64,000 bases of DNA. Source: Apophysomyces variabilis. Taxonomy: Eukaryota; Mucoromycota; Mucoromycetes; Mucorales; Mucoraceae. Shown in pieces: positions 49,088 to 61,627 of this stretch (positions are counted from its first letter, which is position 1; the number at the start of each line of letters is the position of its first letter). The position numbers and the translations under genes are program-made. The stretch spans positions 74,489 to 138,488 of the forward strand of contig MZZL01000032.1 in assembly GCA_002749535.1 (NCBI GenBank). The letters are read 5' to 3'. A model generated the notes under the pieces. That model made no database searches and was not told the origin of the DNA. It saw only the letters and a program-made list of their open reading frames with translations.

Positions 49088-51648
49088 TTAAGTAGCAAAA
49101 TGTGCTCTGTAGAAAGATGGTGGTAATTTCTCCAAGACACTAAACTTAGGTCGTTCAACCATTACCATAGAGTTCCTGTCCAAAAACCCACAAGATAGAA
49201 TCTGTTGATATTCTCTGGATAGGTTCATGTCCAGATGGTTATCAGTGTCTGTACGCTTTGATAGTTCGTCTTGACCGGCTTTACGTTTCGTAGGCTGAGA
49301 TCCTCCTCGTGGTCGACCCTTGCTCATGTCTACTTGGCACATGTACGTGCTGCCATAAATAATCATCTTATTTTCGTCAGCAGGATTGTATGCAACGCCT
49401 CGGATTCGATCTCGCATGTTGAGTAACCTGCTATTCGTTTGGTCTGAATGAGCGTAGGACCAGTCAGTCATCTTGTTTTGCTCGACATTATATATGTAAA
49501 ATTCATTGCTTGCTAATCCAACGAATAGCTCGCTTGGCCGGAATTCGTTGAAAGAGAGTGCAGTATGAGGGCTTGATAATCGTGGTAAAGTAATATGATG
49601 CTAAAAACGGAGTCAGCATGATAGGAAGTTCTTTTTTCGATTTTACCTGTAAGCTGTCTAGGTTAAATACGTGAATTTTGTTATCATCGTCGCCTGTTGC
49701 AAGCCATTGGCCATCCGAACTGACAGCCAGAGTTATCACCGTTGCTACCTTGGAGCCTTCGATAACATTTTCTTTGTTATCAAACCCTCGATGATATCCA
49801 AATTCTCGGATAACTTTAAATTTCTCGCATCCATCGTGCAAGAGGTCGACAATTAGTATACGAGATTCAGAAGTGACGATGATAAGTTTTTCGGAACCAG
49901 GTGTAAATAAAACATGGTGTGAGCCTGCAGCGGCATTATGGGTGGCCAAGTATTGATTCAATGTAGATTCGAAATTACGTTCCTTTTTAACGGTAGCTTG
50001 ACCAGAGAGGTGCAGCTAATAATAACAAGCAAAATAAATTCAGTGTTTAACCAAAAAGTGTTTTATGCCATACCTTAAAGAGTCGAGTATTTTCAATATC
50101 GGCAACTGCAATCCATTGTGCATCTTCTGATAGTGCGCTGGACGTAATATTGCATTCAGGCTTTAGTTGAAGGTCAAGTATCAGTTGGTGTGGTTCCAGT
50201 ACTTCCGGGATCGTTGTTTGGCGTGAGCTTAAATCTAGCTCGCCAGCTATGGTTTCGAAAAATATCATTTTAGAGATCTCTTTCATCCTCCGCGACGAAA
50301 AATAAAGAAAAAACTATACCTTTTCCAAGACGCCAAATAGACATGGAATTGTCAAAGGTCGCCATTAATAATTTATGAGATTTTGAGACTGATGTGATGT
50401 ACTTGTGTGGGAAAGGCGGCAGTCGATTTTGGATCAGTTTGGGAAACTCTCTAGCAGGACAGGATACTAATTCTACATCAACACCGCCAGATACAATAGA
50501 ATTCACAGATGGCCTGTCATCCAGTGCCAATGCACGTATATCGTGCCAATGATATCTGCGACTGCCGATATTTAACCATTGTGTTTTGCTGTGTGTCTTG
50601 TTGCTCTGTTGAACACGACGGAAAGCGCATAACTTACGATCGACACCCGCTGAAAACACCAAGTCACCATCACGAGAAGCAACAATAGAAAGGATATCTG
50701 CTCCATGCGCGCGGAACGATTGCCGCATGGCTCCACGAGTGGCATCCCAAAACATCAAATTTCCCAGCGAGTCACCCGATATAATCGTGTTATTTCTATG
50801 GGCAACGTATTAGAAGCACTACACTTTTACCGAGTTCTATTCGGTTACCTGGTGGCAGCCACGGACCACACCAAGGTTGGCTCTTTACGGACTCGATCCA
50901 CAGTCATACGCTGTATGGTGCTTCCCGTCGCAACGTCCCATTTGCGTATAGCGCTATCTGAACCTCCTGATACAATATAATCGTCATCTGGAGACCATGC
51001 CACCGACAGAATACGACCTGAAATATCCCAAATAAGCGAGACGTCCCATGTACTCATCTTAATGCTTGTCACGCCATTTACCTTTCTGCGGTTCAAAGCT
51101 AGAAATGTATTCAAGCTGGTTATTTGAGATATCAAATAGGCGAATACGCCCATCTTCACATCCAGCTGCCAGACGCGTGCTCGTGCTGTTCACCGCCAAA
51201 CACCACACTGCTCCACCATTTGAATCAACGGATTTCTTATGGCAATACACAACGTGAATATCGTTGAATTTCTCTTCTATCCACTTACTTTGGCGGTTAA
51301 TGATGTTGTGTCCCATTCTACGATGTAGGGATTCAGTCCGGAAGAGAAAAGGCGTGGCGGTTGCTGTAATAAAGATTTCAATTGTTCAGCGATCTCTTCG
51401 GGACTATCGTCTTCGTCCTGATCGACAAGGATTGATTGATGAGCCCAGACCAAACTCTCAACAGAAAGGCCTTGGCCACCTGGAATGGTCTTCTCAAGGC
51501 GATATCGGTGCGATGGATCCCATATCTCGATGTTTCCATTAGCCCTACCAACAGCCAGCCTACAGCGATCAACCGTGGGCGGTGTGAAATCAAGCGCATT
51601 GATAGCCGCCGGTTGATATTCGACAAAACGACAGCGATGCACTTCCAT
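49088..51648 (-). CDS. UTP4: U3 snoRNP protein Utp4 (cirhin-like, WD40)
   Basis: Starts at 51648 (MEVHRCRFVEYQPAAINALDF) and ends at 49088, with about seven short introns. It is a tandem WD40 protein. The first propeller has LAVGRANGNIEIWDP, RLAAGCEDGRIRLFD, YIVSGGSDSAIRKWD and GDSLGNLMFWD. A second propeller follows, including WLATGDDDNKIHVFNLDSLQ. The C-terminus shows the family ending ERPKFSVLEKLPPSFYRAHFAT. Utp4 belongs to the UtpA complex of the small-subunit processome in the nucleolus, which starts pre-rRNA transcription and 18S processing; human cirhin is the orthologue. An acidic insert in the first blade (DQDEDDSPEEIAEQ) and a Lys-rich loop near the C-terminus are ordinary variations. 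Not every exon border was fixed. Confidence 0.92.
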
Positions 51649-52325
51649 AATAACTAACTGTACGCAAAGAGCTTTCTTTTTTTCCCCTTTCAGAATCTAT
51701 GATTTTTTTGGCTCGGACTGCTATGTTCAGCCACAGCAACATGCACCACCAATCTTTTGAACAGCTATTTGGTGCACTAAAAACCTGCGAGAACATGATT
51801 GGTCAATATTTACCTGATAGCATTGCGATATAAAGCATTTGCATTACTTTACATTTACCTCTTGTTTAAGATGAATCGCTCTTGCATCGGGTCTTTGCTA
51901 GGATTCCTGCCCTGCTGCTGACTCTACTAGTTCGAACTAGGGTATATCCGAGTAGCATGGATATGTACCTTTAGCCCGGCTGTGCCGCGATTCTTTTACT
52001 TATTCTTGCTATTCCATACATTTTCCCATGCTTATAATTAACGGTGATTGCATTGTTTCTTTATTAAGATCTCTGTTCTTCTACTGTCATACCGATATGA
52101 ATAATTAGCCTAGTTGTAATTCACTCTATGCTGTCAGTGAAGTATTTTGCAGAATTTTGGTAAATGGTTTACTGTTGATGTGAATGAACAGGCGGCTAAA
52201 AGATGAGTTATCCAGAGAAGGAATTACCTTACCAGGGAGAAGTGATGTAGCAGGTGTCAATGTCAAAGTATTGTTTAGGGACAAGATATTCTGCTGGTCT
52301 TTCTGCAAAGAAAACATAACGTTTA
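51649..52325. other. Intergenic, nothing recognised
   Basis: About 680 bases, the UTP4 promoter side. No gene is supported. Confidence 0.5.
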
Positions 52326-52943
52326 GAGGATTGCCTCGGGCACTCCTCCCCAAGTTATTGGAGCGATGTTGTATAAACTAGACGCCGCTTGACATATCAA
52401 CCAGTAAGAGAGAAGTGGAGGAATAAAGCATAGGAAACGCAACAGCAACTGATCGCAGAGGGAGTGTCCTAGAAAGTACCTTTTCTAGCATCTCTACCTG
52501 TACTTTACATGTGCGTCATTTTGACTTCTTTGATGCAATGTTATTAAATGAATAAGACCTGTTTTTTTATTATCCCATCGTGATCCTTAGCGTTTGCATT
52601 TTGTATAGCCTATGAACTCTCAGGTCACTGTACCTTCTCGTGCACTCCCTTCTCCATATCTTAAGAGGCTGTTGTATATCTTTCCTATGCATAGTCTCTC
52701 TTTTTCTGATGTAAGTTGTTAATGAAACCATCCTATTGGTTTATCATTAATTGTTATAGTAAATGTTCACTCTTTATACAGCCCAGTAAACTCTTAGGCA
52801 TTCCATCAGTTGCTGGGTTGCTACCTGTGGTTTGTTCCTCCGCTTTTCTGTTGATGCTGTTAGTGATTAATACGTCAAATGGCGTCTAGTTTATCATAGC
52901 GGTGATCAACTAACTTGTAGGAGGAGTGCCCGAGGCAATTCTC
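52326..52943. repeat. Inverted-repeat (MITE-like) element, 618 bases
   Basis: The left end GAGGATTGCCTCGGGCACTC is the near-exact inverse of the right end, which finishes GAGTGCCCGAGGCAATTCTC. The two arms keep matching inward for about 150 bases at a level that allows easy alignment, with shared blocks such as TAAACTAGACGCC, GGAGGAA and CAGCAACTGAT. The remaining middle part is unique. No transposase ORF is present, so it is non-autonomous. A diverged short relative lies at 2374-2535. Target-site duplications are not clear. Confidence 0.7.
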
Positions 52944-54544
52944 AAAGGTTAGACTTCAAAATGCGTGATATATGCCCCTACCAAGGTCAGATTTAAGTGT
53001 TTGGCCATCTCAATAGTTCTGCGGACTCAGCACCATTTGAAGGACCTCTAATTCTTCCCGCTCAAAAGAAGAAACAGTTAACTCTTTAGTTCAGAGAAGG
53101 AAATTGTCCTGAGACAATGTCTTTTCTCGTTCTTTAAGACACAGGAGGCAGGAGGAATTTTTGTATCACAAACATTAGGATCAGTAACGCATGATAAACA
53201 TTCAAGTTAATCTAACAGCTTTGTATTTCACGTCAAGGTTACTCACGTTGGACATTGCTATTCGATTTCCTCCGCGAGACTAAGTATGCGCACAGGTATT
53301 GGAACCTCTGCAAAACGTGTACCGCTTATGCTTTGTATGGTGTGCAGTAGGGCGGGACAAATCTCACCCGTCCTTATTATTCTTGCTGTTACATTATGCA
53401 CCCAAGGAGGGGCGCGGATATGGGACGTGTACGCACAGCAGAGAAACTGATGCGATGCAATGTCTGGACGGGCCTTAAAAGATTGCAAGGTAAGTGAAGC
53501 TGCCTGTACAGTTAGGGGACATTACGCTTACTTCGCGATGCGCGGATATCCTACAAGCAGCGACGGTTGGGGATAGAGGCCATGCAGGCTATAAAATGGA
53601 CAAAAAAGGACATCAATCAACTTAAATGTATTATCATCAAAGTATATATCGGTGCTGGACGATATGAGGAGAGAACCAAGGAGTGAAAAGTATGGTTATC
53701 ATTTGTGATTAGATAGCTTCCATCTCTGAAAGCAGAGGACATAAACAAGTGACTTTATATATTCAAAGCTCAACAGTTCACAGTAGTCAGTTAAGGCCGG
53801 GATGGATTACTATATAGACCCCGTGTCTACGACTGAGTGTGTCACAACATAACAGAACTTTTTGACTAGCTGGCGGGCCTCGGCGTTGAACGTCTTGATA
53901 AGTCCTGAGTGGTCTGAACGGAATCGGGTGTAGGGAAAGAAACATCTTTTCCAGAGACCAAAGTCCTTAAATGAAAGAAATTTATGAGATTTTGATAACT
54001 ACTCTATCCGAAAGTCAAGGACAACAGCTCTCAGATAGAGCTTAGTAACGATCTGTGTCTTGAACTCTACTTTACTGGTGGGGACTTCTATGACAAATTC
54101 CTATTTCAGTGAAGTATCTATATCATTGGCAGTGACAGATTGCGACGGACAGATCTACAGTAGATAAATATTGGTTTTCCTTCTCTATTGTTATAAAAGG
54201 TATCATTAAATCTTGAATTGATGATAATGAAAGAAATTTGCATGAATAATGTTCTTTTTTACGCCCAGATCCATCCTCACGGCAAGACAGACCCGTCTAT
54301 CGTGCAGAAGTCTAAGTAATGTTTCCGTACAGGAAGACTGTTAACGAGAACACTAAAAAAGACATAAAGAACTGCATGGAAACCAGGTTCTTATAACAAC
54401 ACAATGCAAGCTTAGGTGGCTAGACTAAACTTTGTCCAAATGATCTATGCGTAGACAGCAGGAGAGAGCAAGGTCACGGCGAATTTTATTGATTTGCCCT
54501 GCAGTTTTACTCAGAACGTGAGCTAAACTTTGTCACTTTCCCTA
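52944..54544. other. Long intergenic region, nothing recognised
   Basis: About 1.6 kb. Short ORFs (for example minus 53488-53258) are featureless. No repeat or RNA gene was identified. The right end should hold the promoter of the RING-CH gene. Confidence 0.5.
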
Positions 54545-56207
54545 ATGGCTCATTTTCGCTATCCTAATCCAACTTTACTAAATGCCACTGGACGATACGT
54601 CCAGCAACAACAGCCGACAGACGACGGAGATGCCTATAACAGACATGGAGAAGCTAGCGCTACTGTCAGTTCGATACTGGATGAAATCGTATTAAATGGC
54701 GATTCCCAATCTACCCTTTCACTGTCAAGCTCGTCTTCAGACACTTCCTCGTCTTCAACTATCCTTGCGTCCAGAACAACAACGGCAGGAAATAGGACAG
54801 TACAGCAGACAACATCCCAACCAAGAACTGAGCATGAACCCCGGCGATGTTGGATCTGCTTTGGAGAAGATGGCGATTCCGACGGCCGATGGATTAAGCC
54901 ATGCGCATGTTCACTTGTTGCGCATGAACATTGTTTATTGGACTGGATTGCCGAAAATCAAAAAGGCTCACCAACCAAAAAGGTAACGAATCTATTGCCT
55001 TTTACTTGTTTTGATCTCCTTGGACTCTCCGTTCTTTTCGGTTCCCTTATTCTTACTAATGACCGATTATCCACAAAAGGTAAACTGCCCACAGTGTGCT
55101 TCAAGATACTACGTTTCGGAAAAAACAAGTCTAGTTGTTCTTCTGTTTGGTTTGGTGGATGGACTGGTCCATGCGGCTGCGCCTTATGTGACATTGCTTG
55201 GGTTGGGATGTTCTGTACTGATCACCTCGACAACCTATGGTGCATTTAGTGTTCTCACCTTCTTCGGCACAAAAGACGGTGAGCGGCTAATAGGTCGCCC
55301 GGCTTCATGGACCTGGCGAACATGGATATCCTTGCCCTTGATTCCTGCCGCCTTGATCACTTCACGTTCCCGATGGGCAGATGGGGCACTGCCTTTTGCA
55401 TCCGTTGTTATATTACGTCTCACAGGACGTTCACCCTCACATCTCCCACAACTCACATGGCCACTATCACCAGAAGCCGCATTAGGATTACTTCCTTGGA
55501 TCAGGTAAGAAAAAAAATCAAGAGCTACGGATTCGCATGGGAACTCAACAATCCCATCCATACGGTTGCTCACTTTAGATTATTATATAACAACTTGTAT
55601 TCATTAATACAACGTTATCTTTCACGTCGACTACTTGCGTCAGACCGTCATCAGAACAATATACCGTCATTACAGCAAGGAACTGCTAGTCAGAATCAGG
55701 TTGAAAGGGACACAACCCAAGCGGAAGCTGACGATACCGAGCCGGGTCGGCAGGACAACACCAGACGCCGCGATATGGATGTATGGCATGGAGGTCATCA
55801 TCTAGGCATCTCTGTCATTGGTGCATTGTTATGGCCAACCATTAGTAGTATCATTGGCAGGTAAGTCATTGTTCATTAGTGCAAAGGGACTTAAAATGCA
55901 GAAGACTAAATTCATGGTTTCGAAACTTTAGTTGCTTGAACCACATCAGATGGGTGAGACAATACTTCCCAGATCCTTTCCATCGTAACTTGCTTGGTGG
56001 ATGTATGTTTGTGGTCGCCAAGGTACAGTGTGATGCTATAAGAAAGAAGAAACTGGCATGTAAAGGAAGGTAAACTAAATCAAACGGATTTCTCTTTAGG
56101 ATATAGCGAACTTGTTGTACAAGTATGAACGAATTCGACAGTTCCGCTCACGCCGTGTTAAGAATTATAGTGAGATTAATCACTCGAAGCGTAAATCAAG
56201 ATCTTAA
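54545..56207 (+). CDS. MARCH5-like RING-CH membrane ubiquitin ligase
   Basis: Five exons (54545-54982, 55080-55504, 55579-55860, 55932-56022, 56100-56207) give 447 residues. A Ser/Gln-rich N-terminus is followed by a C4HC3 RING-CH domain (about residues 103-155): CWICFGEDGDSDGRWIKPCAC, then HEHCLLDWI, then CPQC. The spacing and the polar insert match MARCH5. Hydrophobic, probably transmembrane segments follow at about residues 160-205, 225-245 and 365-385. A conserved GGCMFVVAK block and a short basic C-terminus (YERIRQFRSRRVKNY) also match MARCH5. In animals this protein sits in the mitochondrial outer membrane and ubiquitinates fission and quality-control factors. Mitochondrial location here is inferred. 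A disordered insert (about 310-360) separates the last segments. The ATG at 54545 is the first in frame. Confidence 0.82.
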
Positions 56208-56652
56208 GGAAGCCATATACACTATCCGATTATATACACCGTGTCCTTTAGACAACATTATTAACCGATTCAGTTTTTTCATCTCGGTTTTCTCTTGCTT
56301 GTAAATAAAAGCTTTCTGAGAATATCTGACTAAACCATACGATTTGGTACTGCACTGTGTCATTCTTTTTTGTTCATTTTTTTTTACTGCTAGACTCGAT
56401 TATTCCAAGGTACTGATGCCTCGCCAAGCATTATTTGCGACAATCTTTTTTATCTTATTTAATACTATTGTTCGTTCTCGCTTTTCAAAATATCACACTA
56501 AACTCGAGTTGAGACGAAAGAATAAACGAACATAGATAAACTGATGCCTGCTCTGCTTTCTTCATACATGGATGGAATGACTTGAGGAATTTGTCAAGCA
56601 AGGTCTCAGCTTATAGACAGTGCATGGGATGACACTAAACCTTTGCTTTTCT
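56208..56652. other. Region between converging genes
   Basis: About 445 bases shared by the 3' ends of the RING-CH gene (plus) and the carrier gene (minus). AATAAA lies near 56305. No gene is supported. Confidence 0.5.
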
Positions 56653-57913
56653 TTAATACTTTTTACCGAACAAGATAATTTGAAGTTGGTCATAACCGGA
56701 TAGAACACCAGCACCGGCAATAGCACGAAGGATATTGGCACCGGCGCCTTTAAAGAGAGACTTGGCACCTTCATTGGCAATGATTTCCTTGAACGCATGC
56801 AAGGAAGACTTGTACTTGACGGCTGTACCGGAAGTCATCATCATCCGACGGCGGACAGTGTCAATTGGGTAGGAAGCTAACAAAAAAATAAAATAAAATA
56901 AAAAAGGTGATGTTTTAGTGAAGAGATAAGAGACGGAGTTAGTCATCTACAGGAGGAAAGAAACCACAAGGATCTTTCTTTCCTCCTTTTCTCTTCTTCT
57001 TACCTAAACCAGCACCCGTCGTCACAGCCCAGCCAAGTAAGAAAGAGGCTAAAAAGTTCTTCTGCAGCTTGGCTGGCATGATGGGTTTCAACGAGTCGTA
57101 CATGCCAAAGTAAAGACCGCGATATACCACGATACCGACACAAGAGATGGTGAATCCTCGATAAAGACCAGCTATACCGTCCGAAGCCAGTGTTTTGCGG
57201 TAGACATCGAGTAAGCCTTTAAACTGACGTTCACCTCCTCCTTTAGCTGCTGATTTCGCGTCATTTGCCAGGCGGGTACGGCCATAATCCAGAGAATAGA
57301 CTATCAAGAAGTTTAAGAGACTTGGCTCTCGATAGGGTTGTTGCTTTTTGGATGGGGCAATAACCACTTACCAAAGAGCAGACTTGCACTGCCTGCCAAT
57401 CCACCAGAGGCCAAGTTGGCTAAACGAGGGTAGAAAGAAGGGCAGAGGAAAAGAAAAGCGGTAAGTATCATGGGTTTTGTCACTCTTGGATGACCAAAAG
57501 ATGGTCATCTATTTTTCTGTTTTTCCTTTTTCTTCTTTTTCTTTTTGGTTTCGTCTCTAATTACCGGCCAACCAAGCACCGTAACCATCTTTGTTCTTAT
57601 CCTTGTTAAACATTCTCTTGAACTTGTCGCGGAATGCAAAATTCAAGGCTTGGGTGGGGAAATACCGAATGACATTGGCGGTATTGCCTCTCCAAAGTGA
57701 CAATGCACCTTCATCTTTGATTGTTCTTGCAAAACATTCACCAATACCCTTGTAGGGCGAGGCCAACCGGCCTTGTTTGATCATTTCATCTTGGTTTTGT
57801 ATCAAAAGCTTAACACGTTCAATGGGTGCAGCTGCCGTCTTGGACACAGCAGCACTGACACCACCGAGCAAAAAGTCGACCAAGAAGTTTTCCTTTGGAT
57901 GCGCGGCCGCCAT
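56653..57913 (-). CDS. AAC: Mitochondrial ADP/ATP carrier
   Basis: Four exons (57913-57565, 57419-57372, 57300-57004, 56876-56653) join in phase to give 305 residues, the usual length. Three mitochondrial-carrier repeats are present with Px[DE]xx[KR] signatures ([10 protein letters not shown]; the second reads SLDYGRTRL, as is normal for these carriers; [11 protein letters not shown]). RRRMMM is the diagnostic ADP/ATP carrier motif. Six transmembrane helices are expected in the inner membrane, where the protein exchanges matrix ATP for cytosolic ADP. Short N-terminus [10 protein letters not shown] and C-terminus LFGKKY are ordinary. An alternating TA tract about 130 bases upstream (58040-58056) could be its TATA element. 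Intact and surely functional. Confidence 0.97.
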
Positions 57914-58278
57914 TCAAATAACAAGTAGTCAAAGAGTGGACGAGAAACAGAAAGAAAGAGAGGGAGAAAAGAGAAAAGAGAAAAGAATGAAAGATATGGA
58001 CCCCTTCTTTGCAAGTCCCCGCATCTCGGTCAATATTGTTATATATATATATAAAACTTTTGGTTTTTTTTTTCCAAATGACATCAAATCCAGTCATGCA
58101 GCTTTGCCGGGCATCGCCGTTATTGTTCGGCTCTGTCTCACTCACCCACACACCATATATGGAAATGACTGTGCGCAGCCAAACAGATCCCGCTCCGTAC
58201 AAACAATCCGTTCATTTCCGTTAACTGAAAAACATAATAAACGGAAGTCCATATGGTATGTTTTATATATGACTATAA
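57914..58278. other. Intergenic, carrier promoter region
   Basis: About 365 bases. The first 90 bases upstream of the carrier are pyrimidine-rich on the coding (minus) strand. The rest shows nothing but the TA tract described separately. Confidence 0.5.
58040..58056 (-). promoter_or_regulatory. TATA-like tract of the carrier gene
   Basis: An alternating TA run ending in AAAA on plus (TTTTATATA.. on minus), about 130 bases before the carrier start codon. Position and composition only. Confidence 0.4.
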
Positions 58279-60193
58279 CTACTTCCCGCGACTTTCTTGT
58301 GAATCCAATGGCCAATACTTCATATATTCTTGATGTTCATTTTCTTCCTCTGACATTTGCCGTTGTATTGCCTGGGAGATCTCGAACTCATTGCCATGGC
58401 CAAATATCCCCTTCGTAGTATGCCCTCCCGAAGAGAAATAGGCTGGATATCGTGGATGATAATCATCCTCTAAATCAGAAATGGATGCCAACGGATCATC
58501 GTCAGTGTCCACCAACGTATTCTCCCAGCGCATGGTTGCTTGATCAAATTTCATGTTGTTCACCATCGCAATATTATATTTGCTAGCCTGTTGGATATTT
58601 TGTTTTGGTCTAATAAGAGCTGGTTGTCGTGTTACACGTTGCTTGGCTGTATCTTGATCAAAGGACAGGATGCTGTTCTCATTACCGCGCCATACACAAT
58701 TGGCCTCGTCGTATTTCATTTTGTTATACTCTGAAATCAACGGCCCAAAAAGAAAGCTTATTACTCTCCATCCATTGAACACCTTGGCGCTTCTTTCTTC
58801 TTAAAGTTTTACCTCGATCCACCTTTTTATCATTTGGCCGGATAAGCGTTGGTTTTCGCCGACTCTAATATAGCATTTTCGAGGATTAAAAGCAATATTA
58901 ACACAAAGTGTTGCAAAATGGCCATAGAGCCCGAACAATAGCCATTACCATATTATGCCGCCAAGGCCGTTGAGGATCAACCTTTGATGTACTCGCAACC
59001 GGAGGTGAAGATGTAAAGGGTCTGGTTACAATGCCCGGTCGAGTAGTTCTCTGTCCTTGCGCTTCACGCCAGTCTGACAGGTCGTCCAGATCATCCAGTT
59101 CAGAACCATTGCCGTAAACAGCACGTGTAAAAGGCCGCTCCATTAGCACAGTGCCATTGAATCCTCTCCGTGCAGAGGGCGGTTGTGGTCTTTGTTGCTG
59201 TGTTCCCTTTGACTGTAACTGTTGTCTGTGATTCTGGTTCGAGCGATTAGTCCACCGAGCCAAAGCCCGTGAAGGTTGGATCGAGCGATCCGGAAGCCGA
59301 GGCGAGGCGTTGGTCGTAGCAAGTTCTCGTTGACGAGAAGCATAAGTGGGGGCTCTGAATCTTTCTGGTTGTGCTGGTTTGGTAGCTGTCTGGTGTCGGG
59401 GAGGCACTATCCGACGCGGAAGACGGGATACAGGTTCAGATTGTCTTTGCGGCACTGCTTTAGAGCTTTTGGACGCGATGTTGAATACATTGTCATTGTC
59501 AATATGAAGTCCATCAAAAAACTCTTCTTCTTTTTCTTCTGCTACATCTTCGATCTGCGTTCGTCTAGATTCCTCTGCTTCTTCCACCAAGGGAGCCTTT
59601 GGTGCTGCAATGCACGCCATATCCTGAGGAAACTCGATATCATCATAAGTTTCGTCTTCCGTTTCAGGTTCGCAAACTATGTTCATAAGGCAGGGACGTC
59701 TATGATTCTGGGTATCTTCTCTCTCTGTCTCGAAGTGAACCTGTTTTGTTCTCGGCTTCTTGTCTGGTTGATCGTCGAATAAATCTATCAAATCCTCTCG
59801 CGCTGACAAACAGGATTCAGATAGTTTTTGCGGCACCTCAAGATCGTCATTCCAATGCTCACTTCCGCCTGCTTCCGCAAATCCGCTACCCAGCCGGGGC
59901 GCTATTCCAGAACCGCTTGTATGCAACAAAGGAGGCGACGGCACATCATACATATAATCATCAATGTCCAGTAATAGTTGATCATATTCGTTTACAGACA
60001 GCTTATCCGAGTGATGACTGGTAAATGTCGAGTCAGTCTCATCATCCGATGCCACAGACGGTAGGAAACGAAAACGTTGGAGTATGGTTTCCATATCCTT
60101 CTCGCGGCTTTTCCCCGGACGATGATCGATAAAATGCCGGTTAGGAAAGCTAACCTCTGCTTCCCAGTTATCTTCATTATCAAGAAATTCCAT
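58279..60193 (-). CDS. Bfa1/Byr4-like mitotic-exit GAP component
   Basis: Three exons (60193-58949, 58864-58813, 58730-58279) give 582 residues. The first 400 residues are disordered and acidic, then Pro/Gln/Arg-rich. The C-terminal 170 residues carry the conserved module of the family: RKPTLIRPND, MKYDEANCVWRGNE and a second MKFDQATMRWEN copy, followed by an acidic SDLEDDY. This repeated motif is characteristic of Byr4 (fission yeast) and Bfa1 (budding yeast). With Cdc16/Bub2, the family forms a two-part GAP that keeps the Spg1/Tem1 GTPase off at the spindle pole until mitotic exit or septation. That role is inferred from the family. No enzyme domain is expected, since catalysis lies with the partner. 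Confidence 0.82.
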
Positions 60194-60988
60194 TGAATAG
60201 CTCAGAAAAAAGTTGCTTCTGCTGAGAGAAGGAAAGGGGAATATTTAAGAATATCAGGAAAATAAAGGACAAAGAACACAAAATGTTGATAAAGACAAAG
60301 AGGCATCTTTTTTTAATTTCCCAAATGCTGCAGGAATAAGAAAATGGACAAGTGACTGCTAGTCTTTTCCCACCATGCACAAAGTTGGTGGAGTGGAGTC
60401 TGAGGATGAGGTGTATGGCTATCCCCGAAGAATTATGCTTACTTATCCACTTTTGACGATCTTTTACTATGCTTTGTAAACATAGAATACTTTGGTTTGT
60501 CTCTACGCTATTCAGTCCGTAAAAGGACTTCCCTTGGGAAAAGGTACTATAAGTCTGGGTCAATGTGGCCTTAAAAGCCCTCTTTATCAAATGTGTGCAG
60601 GCGAAAAGTGATTGCCATTTTTAGACGAGAATTACTATGGACACTCCAACGGGACACTCCAGCTCCCCTCCCAAATCTGAGCGCCTTTTAAAATAAAGAG
60701 GACAATAATTACTATAATCAGGTGAAGTGCAGTACGGAAATAGAGTGAGTCTTCAAGACTGGAATGTCCGCAAGTGTGAGTATGCCATGTTAGGTGTCCC
60801 ATAAATGAAATCTGTCCATATAACAAATATTAGATGTGGTACACTATTAAAATGAATGAATATAAGATGGTTGTTGTCAGTAACTAAGACAAAAGAGCAG
60901 CTGCTCATAAAGAATTGTTAAATATATAGTCTAATATTGGAGTTGATAATGTCAGATTAAAAACTTCTATAATATAGCAAATATATTT
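60194..60988. other. Intergenic, no supported gene
   Basis: About 800 bases upstream of the Bfa1-like gene. A minus frame at 60590-60180 stays open for 136 codons and overlaps the Bfa1 start. It has hydrophobic, low-information composition and is not called. Confidence 0.4.
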
Positions 60989-61627
60989 CTAGTTAACAGC
61001 AGTAACAGAACCGCTGCTTTGCTCAGGATCCTCCTCAATATCTAAACGTCTCCATATTGTTTTTCGGATGCTATGCCCCCTGCTTAACTTATGGCATGCT
61101 TTTTTGAAGTATCGCTCGATGCATTGGTAATTCAACTTCACTCCGCGTTTCATGTTCCACGTTATCCAATGGTTTCCAATGACATGGTGCAAGATAATTG
61201 CGAGTGGTTTCTGGCGTGGTAATGGCCCACGCACAGGGAGATAGAGTAAAGGTGTATAGGCCAAATTCCTAATCGCGTCAGTCGTGTCGTCGCGTGAATA
61301 AACAGCCATAGGAACACGGTACGTGTTTGCTGCTAATTCAACACATTCAGGGTTAGTACACCAGTAATCCGTATTTGTATAGGGCGAATATTAACCATTC
61401 GCTGACAGAGAAAAGTTGGATCCGTTAATAATAAGCTCTTGTAGCTTATCAACCGGACCGATTAGCGGAAAATAGGCCCGATAGATGCTGTATTTCGGCC
61501 ATGCAGCTAAGCATATCTTGTTTAACTTGCAGAAACTTGTTCTCTTCGTCTTCTAAAAAGATGTGCAAGCACACAAAAGCCACACCACCCGTCAGCTTTG
61601 ACGTCAATTACACTCGTAAGCTGCTTT
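60989..61627 (-). pseudogene. Broken OTU-type cysteine protease domain, transposon-derived
   Basis: Reading from about 61627 to 60989, an OTU domain is visible: DVKADGWCGF (catalytic Cys near 61585), EDEENKFLQVKQDML, then after a one-base shift near 61500 RAYFPLIG..., DYWCTNPECVELAANTY, PVAVYS-like and finally ILHHVIGNHWITW with the catalytic His. A TAA at 61393-61391 interrupts it. OTU domains of this kind are attached to Mutator-like and related DNA-transposon proteins in Mucoromycota, and this copy is not in a normal gene setting. The reading frame is open from 61309 to 60989. It is therefore a remnant of a selfish-element protein rather than a host deubiquitinase. The rest of the element was not recognised. 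Confidence 0.65.

Noticed and set aside
57777..58418. A 213-codon plus-strand ORF across the ADP/ATP carrier start and its promoter
   Set aside because: It overlaps a certain gene in antisense and has no recognisable features.
59276..59782. A 168-codon plus-strand ORF opposite the Bfa1-like gene
   Set aside because: Shadow of the acidic coding region; contains a run of Phe that mirrors a Glu/Lys run.
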